Counted from the stretch's first letter, positions 1 to 6,098 are shown. The stretch is 8,912 nucleotides of DNA from an uncultured Neisseria sp. (GCA_927911515.1 CAKMQH010000154.1:1-8912), one strand, 5' to 3'. The notes: a model not told the origin generated them from the sequence alone. Translations and numbers: made by a program.

Positions 1-83
1 GCTTTTATTTCACAAAACTCAAAAACACCCCAAACAAAACTCAATCAACCTAAAACCATCCAATTCTCACATCAACAAATAAC

Positions 84-116
84 AAAGGTCGTCTGAAATC
101 TCTTTCAGAGACCTTT
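84..116 (-). terminator. Intrinsic terminator of rho, built from an uptake-sequence pair
   Basis: It lies 8 nt past the rho stop codon. Read on the minus strand, a 14-nt arm AAAGGTCTCTGAAA pairs across a 4-nt loop with TTTCAGACGACCTTT, leaving one bulged base, and a U-rich tail (GTTATTTGTT) follows. The second arm is a perfect uptake sequence (AGGTCGTCTGAA at 86-97 on plus). The first arm is the same word with one base missing. Terminators made of uptake-sequence pairs are well known in Neisseria. Confidence 0.8.
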
Positions 117-124
117 ATCATTAT

Positions 125-1384
125 TTATTTACCGCGCATCAATTCGAAAAACTCATCGTTGTTTTTAGAATCTTTGAGTTTACCAACCAAAAATTCGGTC
201 GCTTCGATTTCGTCCATCGGATGCAGGAATTTGCGTAGGAGCCACATACGTTGCAACTGGTCGTTTGGCACCAGCAGTTCTTCTCGACGCGTACCGGATT
301 TGTTGATGCTGATAGCAGGGAACAGGCGTTTTTCTGCCATGCGGCGGTCGAGGTGCAGCTCCATATTGCCCGTACCTTTAAATTCTTCGTAAATCACGTC
401 ATCCATACGGCTGCCGGTTTCTACCAGCGCAGTAGCAATAATGGTGAGCGAACCGCCTTCTTCGACGTTGCGTGCCGCGCCGAAGAAGCGTTTAGGACGG
501 TGAAGGGCATTGGCATCTACACCGCCGGTGAGGATTTTGCCGGAAGTTGGGACAACGGTATTGTAGGCGCGGGCAAGACGGGTAATCGAGTCGAGCAGAA
601 TGACTACGTCTTTTTTGTGTTCGACCATGCGCTTGGCTTTTTCAATCACCATTTCCGCCACTTGGACATGGCGTTGCGCCGGTTCGTCGAAGGTAGAGGA
701 GACGACTTCGCCGCGCACGGATCGGCTCATTTCCGTAACTTCTTCAGGGCGTTCGTCAATTAAGAGAACGATGAGTTCGACATCGGGATAGTTGGCGGTA
801 ATTGCGTGGGCGATGTTTTGCAGCATCACGGTCTTACCGGTTTTCGGCGGTGCAACCAAAAGGGCGCGTTGTCCGCGGCCGATGGGAGAAACCAAATCAA
901 TGGCGCGGCCGGTGAGGTTTTCTTCGGCTTTGATGTCGCGCTCGAGTTTGAATTGCTTGGTGGGGAAAAGCGGGGTGAGGTTTTCGAAGAGGATTTTGTG
1001 CTTGCAGACTTCGGGATGATCGCCGTTGATGCTGTCGAGACGGACGAGAGCGAAATAGCGTTCGTTGTCTTTGGGAACGCGCACGCTGCCTTCGATGGTG
1101 TCGCCCGTATGTAGGTTGAAGCGGCGGATTTGTGTGGGGGAGACGTAAATGTCGTCAGGACCCGCGAGGTAGGAAGTGTCTGCGCTGCGTAAAAAGCCGA
1201 AGCCGTCCGGTAGGATTTCGAGCGTGCCGGAGCAGGTAAAGCTTTCGCCCTGCTTCATCTTTTGGCGGACGATGGCGAATACGAGGTCTTGTTTGCGGAA
1301 ACGGTTGGCGTTTTCAATGCTGTGTTCTTCTGCCATTTCCAAGAGCTTGGAAATGTGTAGGGTTTGTAATTCTGAAACGTGCAT
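125..1384 (-). CDS. rho: Transcription termination factor Rho
   Basis: This is the hexameric RNA-dependent ATPase/helicase that ends transcription at untranslated C-rich RNA. The protein is 419 aa, the same length as E. coli Rho, and looks complete. The N-terminal helical domain (about 1-47) is followed by an OB-fold RNA-binding domain with the RNP1-like motif DGFGFLR at 60-66. The ATPase domain has Walker A APPKTGKT at 178-185, the DER motif with catalytic Glu211, Walker B VVILLD ending at Asp265, the Q-loop region near 287-300, and the arginine finger in SGTRREE (Arg366). The ATG at 1384 was chosen because translation from there begins MHVSELQTLH, matching the family start. Upstream in-frame codons lie in the leader and promoter. 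No clear Shine-Dalgarno site is visible. The promoter lies at 1485-1513, and a terminator follows the stop. Function is certain from sequence. Confidence 0.98.
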   Translation of the reverse strand: MHVSELQTLHISKLLEMAEEHSIENANRFRKQDLVFAIVRQKMKQGESFTCSGTLEILPDGFGFLRSADTSYLAGPDDIYVSPTQIRRFNLHTGDTIEGSVRVPKDNERYFALVRLDSINGDHPEVCKHKILFENLTPLFPTKQFKLERDIKAEENLTGRAIDLVSPIGRGQRALLVAPPKTGKTVMLQNIAHAITANYPDVELIVLLIDERPEEVTEMSRSVRGEVVSSTFDEPAQRHVQVAEMVIEKAKRMVEHKKDVVILLDSITRLARAYNTVVPTSGKILTGGVDANALHRPKRFFGAARNVEEGGSLTIIATALVETGSRMDDVIYEEFKGTGNMELHLDRRMAEKRLFPAISINKSGTRREELLVPNDQLQRMWLLRKFLHPMDEIEATEFLVGKLKDSKNNDEFFELMRGK

Positions 1385-1479
1385 GATTTTTGACAGTTGT
1401 ATTGGAAAAGAATGGGATTCGGAAGACAGAGGTCGTCTGAAAAGAATGGTGTACGGAATGTACGGTGATTTTTGAGAAA
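1385..1479 (-). promoter_or_regulatory. C-rich, G-poor untranslated leader of rho (possible rut-like site)
   Basis: Between the predicted transcription start (about 1478) and the rho ATG, the leader RNA has by hand count about 30 C and only 7 G in 95 nt, with many pyrimidine-C steps. Rho binds such C-rich, G-poor RNA, and autogenous control of rho through its leader is established in E. coli. That this leader works the same way here is inference. An uptake sequence (1430-1441) sits inside it. Confidence 0.4.
1430..1441 (+). repeat. DNA uptake sequence, AG-mucDUS, inside rho leader
   Basis: A perfect AGGTCGTCTGAA. It is a lone copy with no inverted partner nearby, so it is not a terminator stem. 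It lies within the predicted untranslated leader of rho. Confidence 0.9.
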
Positions 1480-1484
1480 CCTGA

Positions 1485-1513
1485 ATTGTAGGCAGTCGGA
1501 GGGCGGGTGTCAA
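1485..1513 (-). promoter_or_regulatory. Sigma-70 promoter of rho
   Basis: On the minus strand a perfect -35 box TTGACA (1508-1513) is followed by a 17-bp spacer and a -10 box TACAAT (1485-1490), one mismatch from consensus. The predicted start of transcription, about 1478, leaves a leader of about 95 nt before the rho ATG. This is the best promoter match in the window. It also excludes a longer Rho reading from the TTG at 1528. Confidence 0.8.
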
Positions 1514-1575
1514 ATTTAGGCAGGGCAAGGTTTATAAGATTTGTTGCATGGCGAACAGCACAAAACGAAAACAAA

Positions 1576-1601
1576 TCGTCTGAAAAATGAGTTTCAGACG
1601 A
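1576..1601 (-). terminator. Uptake-sequence hairpin, likely minus-strand terminator
   Basis: A perfect 10-bp stem (TCGTCTGAAA / TTTCAGACGA) has a 6-nt loop. On the minus strand it is followed by TTTGTTTTCGTTTT, which fits an intrinsic terminator. On the plus strand no U-tract follows. The right arm extends to an uptake sequence (1593-1604 on minus, GGGTCGTCTGAA, 11 of 12). The left arm is degenerate, with AAA before TCGTCTGAA. It would stop minus-strand transcripts just before the rho promoter, and it lies 31 nt past the small ORF at 1633-1761. Confidence 0.55.
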
Positions 1602-1632
1602 CCCATTAAAGGAAATAACAATCTTCTACTAT

Positions 1633-1761
1633 TCAGTGTTTATTCAGATAACCTTCGGGGAAGATACTGCGATATGTGGCGTATCGCCAAATCGTCATTA
1701 TAAAATAGCAGCAACAGGTCTGCCCCAGCATGACTAAAGCAGGAATCAGCCAGAACGTCAT
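1633..1761 (-). CDS. Possible 42-aa membrane peptide, unrecognised
   Basis: I do not recognise this protein. The frame runs from ATG at 1761 to TGA at 1633. The first 25 or so residues are hydrophobic (MTFWLIPALVMLGQ, then three consecutive cysteines, then YFIMTIW), which suggests one membrane helix. A short polar tail follows (RYATYRSIFPEGYLNKH). In favour: it fills an otherwise empty spacer and a terminator-like hairpin in the same orientation follows the stop. Against: no Shine-Dalgarno site or convincing promoter is visible, and an ORF of this size could arise by chance. An uptake sequence lies just upstream at 1782-1793. Confidence 0.25.
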   Translation of the reverse strand: MTFWLIPALVMLGQTCCCYFIMTIWRYATYRSIFPEGYLNKH

Positions 1762-1781
1762 AGAATAAATGCTAAAATCTT

Positions 1782-1793
1782 TTCAGACGACCC
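1782..1793 (-). repeat. DNA uptake sequence (one mismatch)
   Basis: Minus strand GGGTCGTCTGAA, 11 of 12 with AG-mucDUS. It is a single copy about 45 nt upstream of the transporter gene, with no inverted partner close by. Confidence 0.8.
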
Positions 1794-1836
1794 CGTTTAT
1801 AACCACACAACCCTTTCTTCTTTGGAAGTTTGATAA

Positions 1837-2733
1837 ATGATCACACCCGCACCCAAAGACCCTCTCGGTTCCGTATGGATTATCATCGCCACACTCGGTT
1901 TTACCGTCATGAACCTCTGCATCAAAGCGGCAGCGGGAAAATTCGGCTTCAGCAGCGGCGAATTGGTTTTCTGGCGCATGAGCTTTGCAGCCGTCATGCT
2001 TGCCGCCATAGCGAAAATGCGGGGAGACACATTTGCCACGCGGTATTGGAAAATCCACCTCAACCGCAGCGTCATCGGCACAGCGGCGATGTTGTGCCTG
2101 TTTTATGCCGTTACCCACCTGCCGCTGGCAACAGGCGTAACCTTAAGCTACACCTCGTCGATTTTTTTGGCCGTGTTCTCATTTTTGATTTTAAAAGAAC
2201 GGATTGCATTTTATACGCAGGCAATATTGGTATTCGGCTTCATCGGCGTCGTCCTACTGCTAAACCCTTCGTTCAAAGGCGGGCAAGAAATTGCCGCATT
2301 GGCAGGCTTGGCAGGCGGAGCGATGTCGGGCTGGGCGTATTTGCAGGTACGTGAATTGTCCCTGCTTGGCGAACCGGGCTGGCGGGTCGTGTTTTATCTG
2401 TCGGTAACCAGCGTCGTCATGTCGTCGATTTGGGCGACGCTGACCGGCTGGCATTCTTTATCTGCCGAGGCGCTGCCTTACTTGGCAGGTATCGGGCTTT
2501 CCGCGACCATCGCCCAACTCTGCATGACCCGCGCTTATAAAGTCGGCAACAAATTCACTGTCGCTTCACTGTCCTACCTGACTGTCGTTTTCTCCGCATT
2601 GTCAGGCGTAATGTTTTTAGGAGATAGCGTTACTTGGCAAGAAACCTTTGGTATGATTATTATTGTAGCAAGCGGCGTATTGAGCGGTATCCGGCCAGTT
2701 TCGATTAAAAAGTGGTTTACCAAAACAAGCTGA
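1837..2733 (+). CDS. DMT-superfamily (EamA/RhaT-type) membrane transporter
   Basis: A 298-aa inner-membrane protein with the drug/metabolite transporter layout: about ten hydrophobic helices in two EamA repeats (roughly residues 13-142 and 155-287). The first is SVWIIIATLGFTVMNLCIKA, and the first repeat closes with LKERIAFYTQAILVFGFIGV, a typical end of an EamA repeat. The second repeat ends with the parallel GDSVTWQETFGMIIIVASGV. Family members export or import amino acids, nucleotide-linked compounds or other small metabolites. Nothing here fixes the substrate. The ATG at 1837 has GGAAG at 1824-1828, 8 nt upstream. A small STAS/SEC14-like gene follows after 27 nt and is probably co-transcribed. 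The family call is secure. The substrate is unknown. Confidence 0.9.
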   Translation: MITPAPKDPLGSVWIIIATLGFTVMNLCIKAAAGKFGFSSGELVFWRMSFAAVMLAAIAKMRGDTFATRYWKIHLNRSVIGTAAMLCLFYAVTHLPLATGVTLSYTSSIFLAVFSFLILKERIAFYTQAILVFGFIGVVLLLNPSFKGGQEIAALAGLAGGAMSGWAYLQVRELSLLGEPGWRVVFYLSVTSVVMSSIWATLTGWHSLSAEALPYLAGIGLSATIAQLCMTRAYKVGNKFTVASLSYLTVVFSALSGVMFLGDSVTWQETFGMIIIVASGVLSGIRPVSIKKWFTKTS

Positions 2734-2760
2734 CCATTAACCTCTAAAAAGGAGAGCATG

Positions 2761-3120
2761 ATGATTTCCATCCGCGAACAGTCTTACGGTTTGAATGTGG
2801 CGCTGTACAACGAATTTACACTGGACGATTTCCGCCAGCTTGAAGCCGCCTTATTGGAAAGCAAGCAAAAAATCCACCTGCCCGACATCCTTTTGGATTT
2901 GTCCATGTTGAAAGATTTCACAATCGATATGGCGATGGAGCAAATCAAATTCCTTAATCAACACGAAAACGACTTCGGCCGCGTCGCCGTCATTACAGAC
3001 GACATTTGGATCAAACTCGGCGCCCACCTCTCCAGCCTGTTGACCAACCAACATCCGAAATATTTTGACGATGCTACCAAGGCGCAAGAATGGCTGTTGG
3101 CAAGCAATTTCAAGCAATAG
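2761..3120 (+). CDS. SpoIIAA-like STAS/SEC14-domain protein
   Basis: A 119-aa soluble protein with no signal peptide or membrane helix. It resembles the SpoIIAA-like family (also called DUF3478, STAS/SEC14 fold): an alternating strand/helix pattern, a central DILLDLSMLKDFTIDMAMEQ segment, a strand RVAVITDD, and the family-like ending PKYFDDATKAQEWLLAS. Members are small proteins of unclear role, possibly binding lipid-like or other small ligands. Two ATG codons lie in tandem (2758 and 2761). I chose 2761 because AAGGAG at 2749-2754 is then 6 nt upstream, while 2758 would leave only 3 nt. The gene follows the transporter closely, so a shared transcript is likely, but a functional link is not shown. 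Confidence 0.75.
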   Translation: MISIREQSYGLNVALYNEFTLDDFRQLEAALLESKQKIHLPDILLDLSMLKDFTIDMAMEQIKFLNQHENDFGRVAVITDDIWIKLGAHLSSLLTNQHPKYFDDATKAQEWLLASNFKQ

Positions 3121-3186
3121 AAATAAAACACTGAATCAGATGAAACATCTTTCTACCCTTTTCACCTTCTGAAACACTTTAGGTAA

Positions 3187-3198
3187 GGGTCGTCTGAA
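3187..3198 (+). repeat. DNA uptake sequence (one mismatch)
   Basis: GGGTCGTCTGAA, 11 of 12, in the 195-bp spacer before hisA. No inverted partner is present. The preceding ACCCTT and AAGGGT could pair, but only with a loop over 20 nt and no U-tract, so I do not call a terminator here. Confidence 0.75.
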
Positions 3199-3262
3199 AC
3201 ATGCAAAATACACACACAAAAATCCTGTTTTAGTGCTATCAATGACGTTTTTTCATTTAAAT

Positions 3263-3291
3263 ATGCTAAAACTCGATAATTTGTGTAAAAT
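3263..3291 (+). promoter_or_regulatory. Candidate hisA promoter
   Basis: The -10-like TAAAAT (3286-3291) is 5 of 6 to consensus and is preceded at 17 bp by a weak -35, ATGCTA. It sits in an AT-rich stretch and would give a leader of about 18 nt before the hisA ATG. The -35 is poor, so the call is tentative. Confidence 0.35.
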
Positions 3292-3315
3292 ACGTTCCGC
3301 ATAAAGGTAAGTCCC

Positions 3316-4052
3316 ATGCTGCTAATTCCCGCAATCGATTTAAAAGAAGGTCGCTGCGTGCGCCTGAAACAAGGTTTGATGGAGCAGGCGACGGTATTTT
3401 CTGATTCGCCCGCCAAAACTGCGCTGCATTGGTTCAAGCAAGGCGCGCGCCGTTGCATTTGGTGGACTTAAACGGCGCATTTGCCGGCGTTCCGCAAAAC
3501 TTTCCCGCCATCAAGGACATCCTTGCCGCCGTTGCCAAAGACATTCCCGTACAACTGGGTGGCGGAATACGCGACTTACAAACCATTGAAAAATATTTGG
3601 ATTTGGGATTGAACGACGTCATTATCGGCACGGCGGCGGTGAAAAATCCCGACTTCGTGCGCGAGGCGTGCAAATCATTTCCCGGGCAGATTATCGTCGG
3701 ACTGGATGCCAAAGACGGCATGGTGGCGATAGACGGCTGGGCAACGGTAACCGAGCATCATGTGATTGATTTGGCAAAACGTTTTGAGAACGATGGCGTC
3801 AACAGCATCATCTACACCGATATCGGTCGCGACGGCATGATGAGCGGCGTGAACATCGACGCAACCGTCAAATTGGCGCAAGCCGTCGCCATTCCGGTTA
3901 TCGCGTCGGGCGGGTTGACCAATTTGGATGACATCCGCGCCTTGTGTGCCGTTGAGAAACACGGCGTGGCGGGTGCGATTACCGGTCGCGCGATTTACGA
4001 GGGCAGTATTGATTTTGCCCAAGCGCAGCAGTTGGCGGATTCGCTGGCATAA
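3316..4052 (+). CDS. hisA: HisA, ProFAR isomerase; frameshifted as sequenced
   Basis: HisA (EC 5.3.1.16) converts ProFAR to PRFAR, the fourth step of histidine synthesis, on a TIM-barrel fold. The first 46 residues (MLLIPAIDLKEGRCVRLKQG onward, with catalytic Asp8) read from 3316 and hit a stop at 3469. The rest reads one frame earlier: HLVDLNGAFAG, the phosphate-binding VQLGGGIR, TDIGRDGMMSG with the second catalytic Asp, VIASGG and AITGRAIYEG, to the stop at 4052. Restoring one T in the TT at 3453-3454 (ARR-LHLVDL) joins both parts into a normal 245-aa enzyme. AAGG at 3304-3307 lies 8 nt before the ATG. Because this is one of five homopolymer indels nearby, a sequence error is more likely than a dead gene. 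If the indel is real, the product would stop at 51 aa. Confidence 0.93.
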
Positions 4053-4060
4053 GTTGGTGT

Positions 4061-4094
4061 AGCGAAACTCGCTGCGCTCATTTTCAGACGACCT
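4061..4094 (-). repeat. 34-bp DUS-tail repeat, copy A (hisA / small membrane gene)
   Basis: The plus strand shows a GC-rich tail (AGCGAAACTCGCTGCGCTCA) leading into TTTTCAGACGACCT, the reverse complement of a perfect uptake sequence. It matches the five-copy consensus at 33 of 34 positions. The tail contains the short palindrome AGCGA-AAC-TCGCT. It starts 8 nt after the hisA stop, and its uptake-sequence end forms the left arm of the hairpin at 4082-4125. Confidence 0.85.
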
Positions 4095-4125
4095 TATTTA
4101 AAACAACCATCAAGGTCGTCTGAAA
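4082..4125 (+). terminator. Inverted uptake-sequence pair after hisA
   Basis: A perfect 14-bp inverted repeat (TTTCAGACGACCTT / AAGGTCGTCTGAAA) has a 16-nt loop, so both arms are intact uptake sequences (4083-4094 minus, 4113-4124 plus). It lies 29 nt after the hisA stop. There is no U-tract on the plus strand (ATGACC follows), so termination may be weak. The stem may instead act in transcript stability or only in DNA uptake. Confidence 0.5.
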
Positions 4126-4140
4126 TGACCAAACGTTTAC

Positions 4141-4295
4141 TTACTCACTTGTCCCGCTGTTTAAAACAATATGGCGGGGCGAAGATAAAAAATAATCGGT
4201 TGAACCTGTTTGCTTTCATTGTTGCCCTATCTGTATAGACAGGGCAAAAGACGGGTTCGTCCCTTTTTCTTCACAATAAAAGGCGGCTGACCGCC
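4141..4295 (+). other. Structured non-coding stretch with several hairpins; possible leader or small RNA
   Basis: This part of the 309-bp spacer has no convincing gene but four possible hairpins in a row. CCCGC (4153-4157) pairs with GCGGG (4174-4178). TTGCCCT (4222-4228) pairs with AGGGCAA (4241-4247), with an inner TCT/AGA stem and a GTAT loop. GACG (4250-4253) pairs with CGTC (4258-4261) and is followed by TTTTT at 4264-4268, like a weak intrinsic terminator. GGCGG/CCGCC (4282-4295) has a CTGA tetraloop. The layout could be a transcribed leader of the next gene or a small RNA. No known RNA family was recognised. Confidence 0.3.
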
Positions 4296-4361
4296 GAATA
4301 TTGCTTTGGGACTCACCATCCCACACTTAATTGTTTTATTTAATTTTTTAAGGGGTATTTC

Positions 4362-4678
4362 ATGTTTGAAGCATTTATTTTGGGCTTTTGGATTATCTGG
4401 TCGTCCGGTCGCAACGTGCGCGCCGTCAGCGAAGGTTTGGGATTACCATCATCGCCATTCTCGTCCGTCAGCTTTCCGCGTTCGATATGCCGATGATCGA
4501 CACCTATTGGATGGTGTTTAACGGCGTGTTGTGGGCATTTGCCAGCGCAGTGTTTTATATCGTCGGACGCTTCAGCGGCAACTTTATGACTTCCTGCGTA
4601 TTCGCCGCCATTGCGGGCGTCGGCTATTTCCAACTGCTCCAACACCTGCCCAAATGGGTTCACAACTGGCTGGCGTAA
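4362..4678 (+). CDS. Small membrane protein of unknown function; frameshifted as sequenced
   Basis: I do not recognise a named family. The ATG at 4362 has a strong Shine-Dalgarno site, AAGGGG at 4350-4355, 6 nt upstream. The first 27 residues (MFEAFILGFWIIWSSGRNVR onward) read from 4362. The rest (ITIIAILVRQLSAFDMPMID onward) continues one frame earlier, so one G appears to be missing from the GGG at 4439-4441. The corrected product is 105 aa with about three hydrophobic segments: residues 3-13, a central one around WMVFNGVLWAFASAVFYIVG, and a late one around TSCVFAAIAGVGYFQLL. There is no signal cleavage site. It sits between hisA and hisF, which does not by itself suggest a histidine role. 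Read as given, frame 1 would stop after about 44 residues. Confidence 0.65.
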
Positions 4679-4708
4679 CACCTGCCTTGCCGGTATCAAC
4701 GATTTGAA

Positions 4709-4720
4709 AGGTCGTCTGAA
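4709..4720 (+). repeat. DNA uptake sequence, AG-mucDUS
   Basis: A perfect AGGTCGTCTGAA, 30 nt after the stop of the small membrane gene. It is inverted relative to the uptake sequence at 4783-4794. The 13-nt arms could form a long stem enclosing 60 nt that itself holds ACGGA-TTG-TCCGT (4721-4733). Confidence 0.9.
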
Positions 4721-4760
4721 ACGGATTGTCCGTTTGGATGGAATCCGTTGTATTGGTTTT

Positions 4761-4794
4761 AGCGAAACCCGCTTCGCTCACTTTCAGACGACCT
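4761..4794 (-). repeat. 34-bp DUS-tail repeat, copy B (small membrane gene / hisF)
   Basis: Tail AGCGAAACCCGCTTCGCTCA followed by the reverse complement of a perfect uptake sequence, 30 of 34 to the consensus. The tail substitutions keep folding potential: AGCGAA pairs with TTCGCT in this copy. A TTTT block precedes it, as in copy C. It ends 28 nt before the hisF ATG. Confidence 0.85.
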
Positions 4795-4822
4795 CATTCC
4801 TCGGTTTGGAAAGGCATTCAAA

Positions 4823-5589
4823 ATGGCACTGGCAAAACGCATCATCCCTGTCTCGACGTTAAAGGCGGCCGCGTCGTCAAAGGCGTAAACTTCCTCGGTT
4901 TGCGCGATGCGGGCAATCCCGTCGATGTCGCCAAACGCTACAACGACGAAGGTGCGGACGAGCTGACCTTCCTCGACATCACCGCCTCCTCCGACAACCG
5001 CGACACCATTTTGCACGTCATCGAAGACGTTGCTTCACAAGTTTTCATTCCGTTGACCGTCGGCGGCGGTGTACGCACCGTCGCCGACATCCGCCGCCTG
5101 CTCAATGCCGGCGCGGATAAAGCCAGCATCAACACCGCCGCCGTCACCAATCCCGATTTAGTCAACGAAGCCGCCGGATTTTCGGCTCGCAAGCCATCGT
5201 CGTCGCCGTCGATGCCAAAGCCGTCAATCCCGAAAACACCCGCTGGGAAATCTTCACCCACGGCGGGCGCACGCCGACGGGCTTGGACGCAGTCGAATGG
5301 GCGGTTGAAATGCAACGGCGCGGCGCGGGCGAAAATCCTGCTTACGAGCATGGACAGGGACGGCACGAAACAAGGCTTCAACCTGCCGCTGACCCGCGCC
5401 GTCAGCGAAGCGGTCGATATTCCCGTCATCGCCTCCGGCGGCGTCGGCAATGTTCAGCATCTGATTGACGGCATAAAAGAAGGCAAAGCCGATGCCGTGC
5501 TTGCCGCCAGTATTTTCCACTTCGGCGAAGTCAGTATCCGCGATGCGAAACTCGCCATGCGCGAAGCCGGAATCGAAGTGCGGCTATAA
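4823..5589 (+). CDS. hisF: HisF, imidazole-glycerol-phosphate synthase cyclase subunit; three frameshifts as sequenced
   Basis: HisF (EC 4.3.2.10, with HisH) uses ammonia and PRFAR to make imidazole-glycerol phosphate and AICAR, on a TIM barrel. Reading the family sequence requires three corrections: one T missing at 4849/4850 (between Pro9 and Cys10 of IIPCLDV), one T missing from the TTTT at 5179-5182 (AAGFFGSQ), and one extra A in the AAAA at 5332-5335 (GAGEILLTSMDRDG). The corrected product is 255 aa, the normal length, with both catalytic Asp residues (CLDV, SMDRDG), LTVGGGVR, IASGGVGN and the C-terminal ADAVLAASIFHFGE. The start at 4823 has AAAGG at 4810-4814, 8 nt upstream. Residue 15 reads Gly where the family has Asp (DVKDG). 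Conserved codons throughout argue against long-standing decay. The HisH partner is not in the window. Confidence 0.93.
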
Positions 5590-5608
5590 GTTGAACTTGA
5601 TTGACTCA

Positions 5609-5642
5609 AGGTCGTCTGAAAACTAGTGAAGCGAGTTTCGCC
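5609..5642 (+). repeat. 34-bp DUS-tail repeat, copy D (hisF / hisI)
   Basis: A perfect AGGTCGTCTGAA followed by the tail AACTAGTGAAGCGAGTTTCG, 30 of 34 to the consensus. It is in the opposite orientation to copies A, B and C. It starts 19 nt after the hisF stop and ends 10 nt before the hisI ribosome-binding site. Confidence 0.85.
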
Positions 5643-5665
5643 AATATAAAATAAGGATGCCGAAT

Positions 5666-6064
5666 ATGGATAACAGCCTGCTTGAAGCCGTCAAATTCGA
5701 TGAGAAAGGCTTGGTCTGCGCCATTGCCCAAGACCGGCAGACCCGCCGCGTATTGATGGTCGCATGGATGAACGCCGAGGCGCTGCAAAAAACGGTAGAA
5801 ACCGGCTTTGCCCACTATTACAGCCGTTCGCGCCAAAAACAATGGATGAAGGGCGAAGAATCGGGACACACGCAAAAGGTGTACGAATTACGCCTCGACT
5901 GCGACGGCGACGCCATCGTGATGCTGATAGACCAAAACGGCGGCATTGCCTGCCATACGGGGCGCGAAAGCTGTTTCTACAAAGTTTGGAAAGACGGCGC
6001 ATGGCAGACGGTTGATGCCGTATTGAAAGACGAAGAAGTCATTTATGGACATACGCATCCTTAG
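5666..6064 (+). CDS. hisI: HisI, phosphoribosyl-AMP cyclohydrolase
   Basis: HisI (EC 3.5.4.19) opens the purine ring of phosphoribosyl-AMP to give ProFAR, the third step of histidine synthesis. It is a zinc- and magnesium-dependent cytoplasmic enzyme. The 132-aa protein is a stand-alone HisI, not the HisIE fusion of enterics. Visible motifs include MVAWMNAEAL, SRSRQKQWMKGEESGHTQ, the metal site LDCDGDA (Cys79, with Asp78, Asp80 and Asp82), and CHTGRESCFY with Cys96, His97 and Cys103. I prefer the ATG at 5666 because AAGGA at 5653-5657 is 8 nt upstream. The ATG at 5657 overlaps that site and has none of its own. The stop codon abuts the next uptake repeat directly. Frame intact. Confidence 0.96.
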   Translation: MDNSLLEAVKFDEKGLVCAIAQDRQTRRVLMVAWMNAEALQKTVETGFAHYYSRSRQKQWMKGEESGHTQKVYELRLDCDGDAIVMLIDQNGGIACHTGRESCFYKVWKDGAWQTVDAVLKDEEVIYGHTHP

Positions 6065-6098
6065 AGGTCGTCTGAAAACGAGCGCAGCGAGTTTCGCT
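6065..6098 (+). repeat. 34-bp DUS-tail repeat, copy E (hisI / hisE)
   Basis: This copy equals the consensus at all 34 positions: AGGTCGTCTGAA, then AACGAGCGCAGCGAGTTTCG and CT. It begins at the base right after the hisI stop codon. The tail holds AGCGA-GTT-TCGCT, a 5-bp palindrome with a 3-nt loop. Confidence 0.9.

Noticed and set aside
1..83. Left edge of the window
   Set aside because: A-rich sequence beyond the rho terminator. No ORF, repeat or promoter worth reporting was seen on either strand.
1385..1528. Longer Rho reading with 48 extra N-terminal residues from TTG at 1528
   Set aside because: The extension reads through the predicted promoter and leader, begins with a rare start codon, and would precede the known Rho N-terminus. 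The ATG at 1384 gives the standard 419-aa protein.
3154..3198. Terminator between the STAS/SEC14 gene and hisA
   Set aside because: Only a 6-bp pairing with a loop over 20 nt and no U-tract is available.
4125..4238. 37-codon frame starting at the end of an uptake sequence
   Set aside because: It has no recognisable protein features, overlaps palindromic sequence and ends inside the 4222-4247 hairpin. It is more likely non-coding.
4726..4849. N-terminal extension of the long hisF reading frame (287 aa)
   Set aside because: This frame only becomes HisF after the first indel. Upstream it runs through repeat copy B. The true start is the ATG at 4823 in another frame.
3453..5335. Phase variation by slipped-strand change in homopolymers
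   Set aside because: The runs are only 2-5 bases long, far below the long G, C or A tracts that switch neisserial genes, and several hit one enzyme gene.
5657..5665. HisI start at ATG 5657
   Set aside because: It overlaps the AAGGA ribosome-binding site that suits the ATG at 5666, and has no site of its own.
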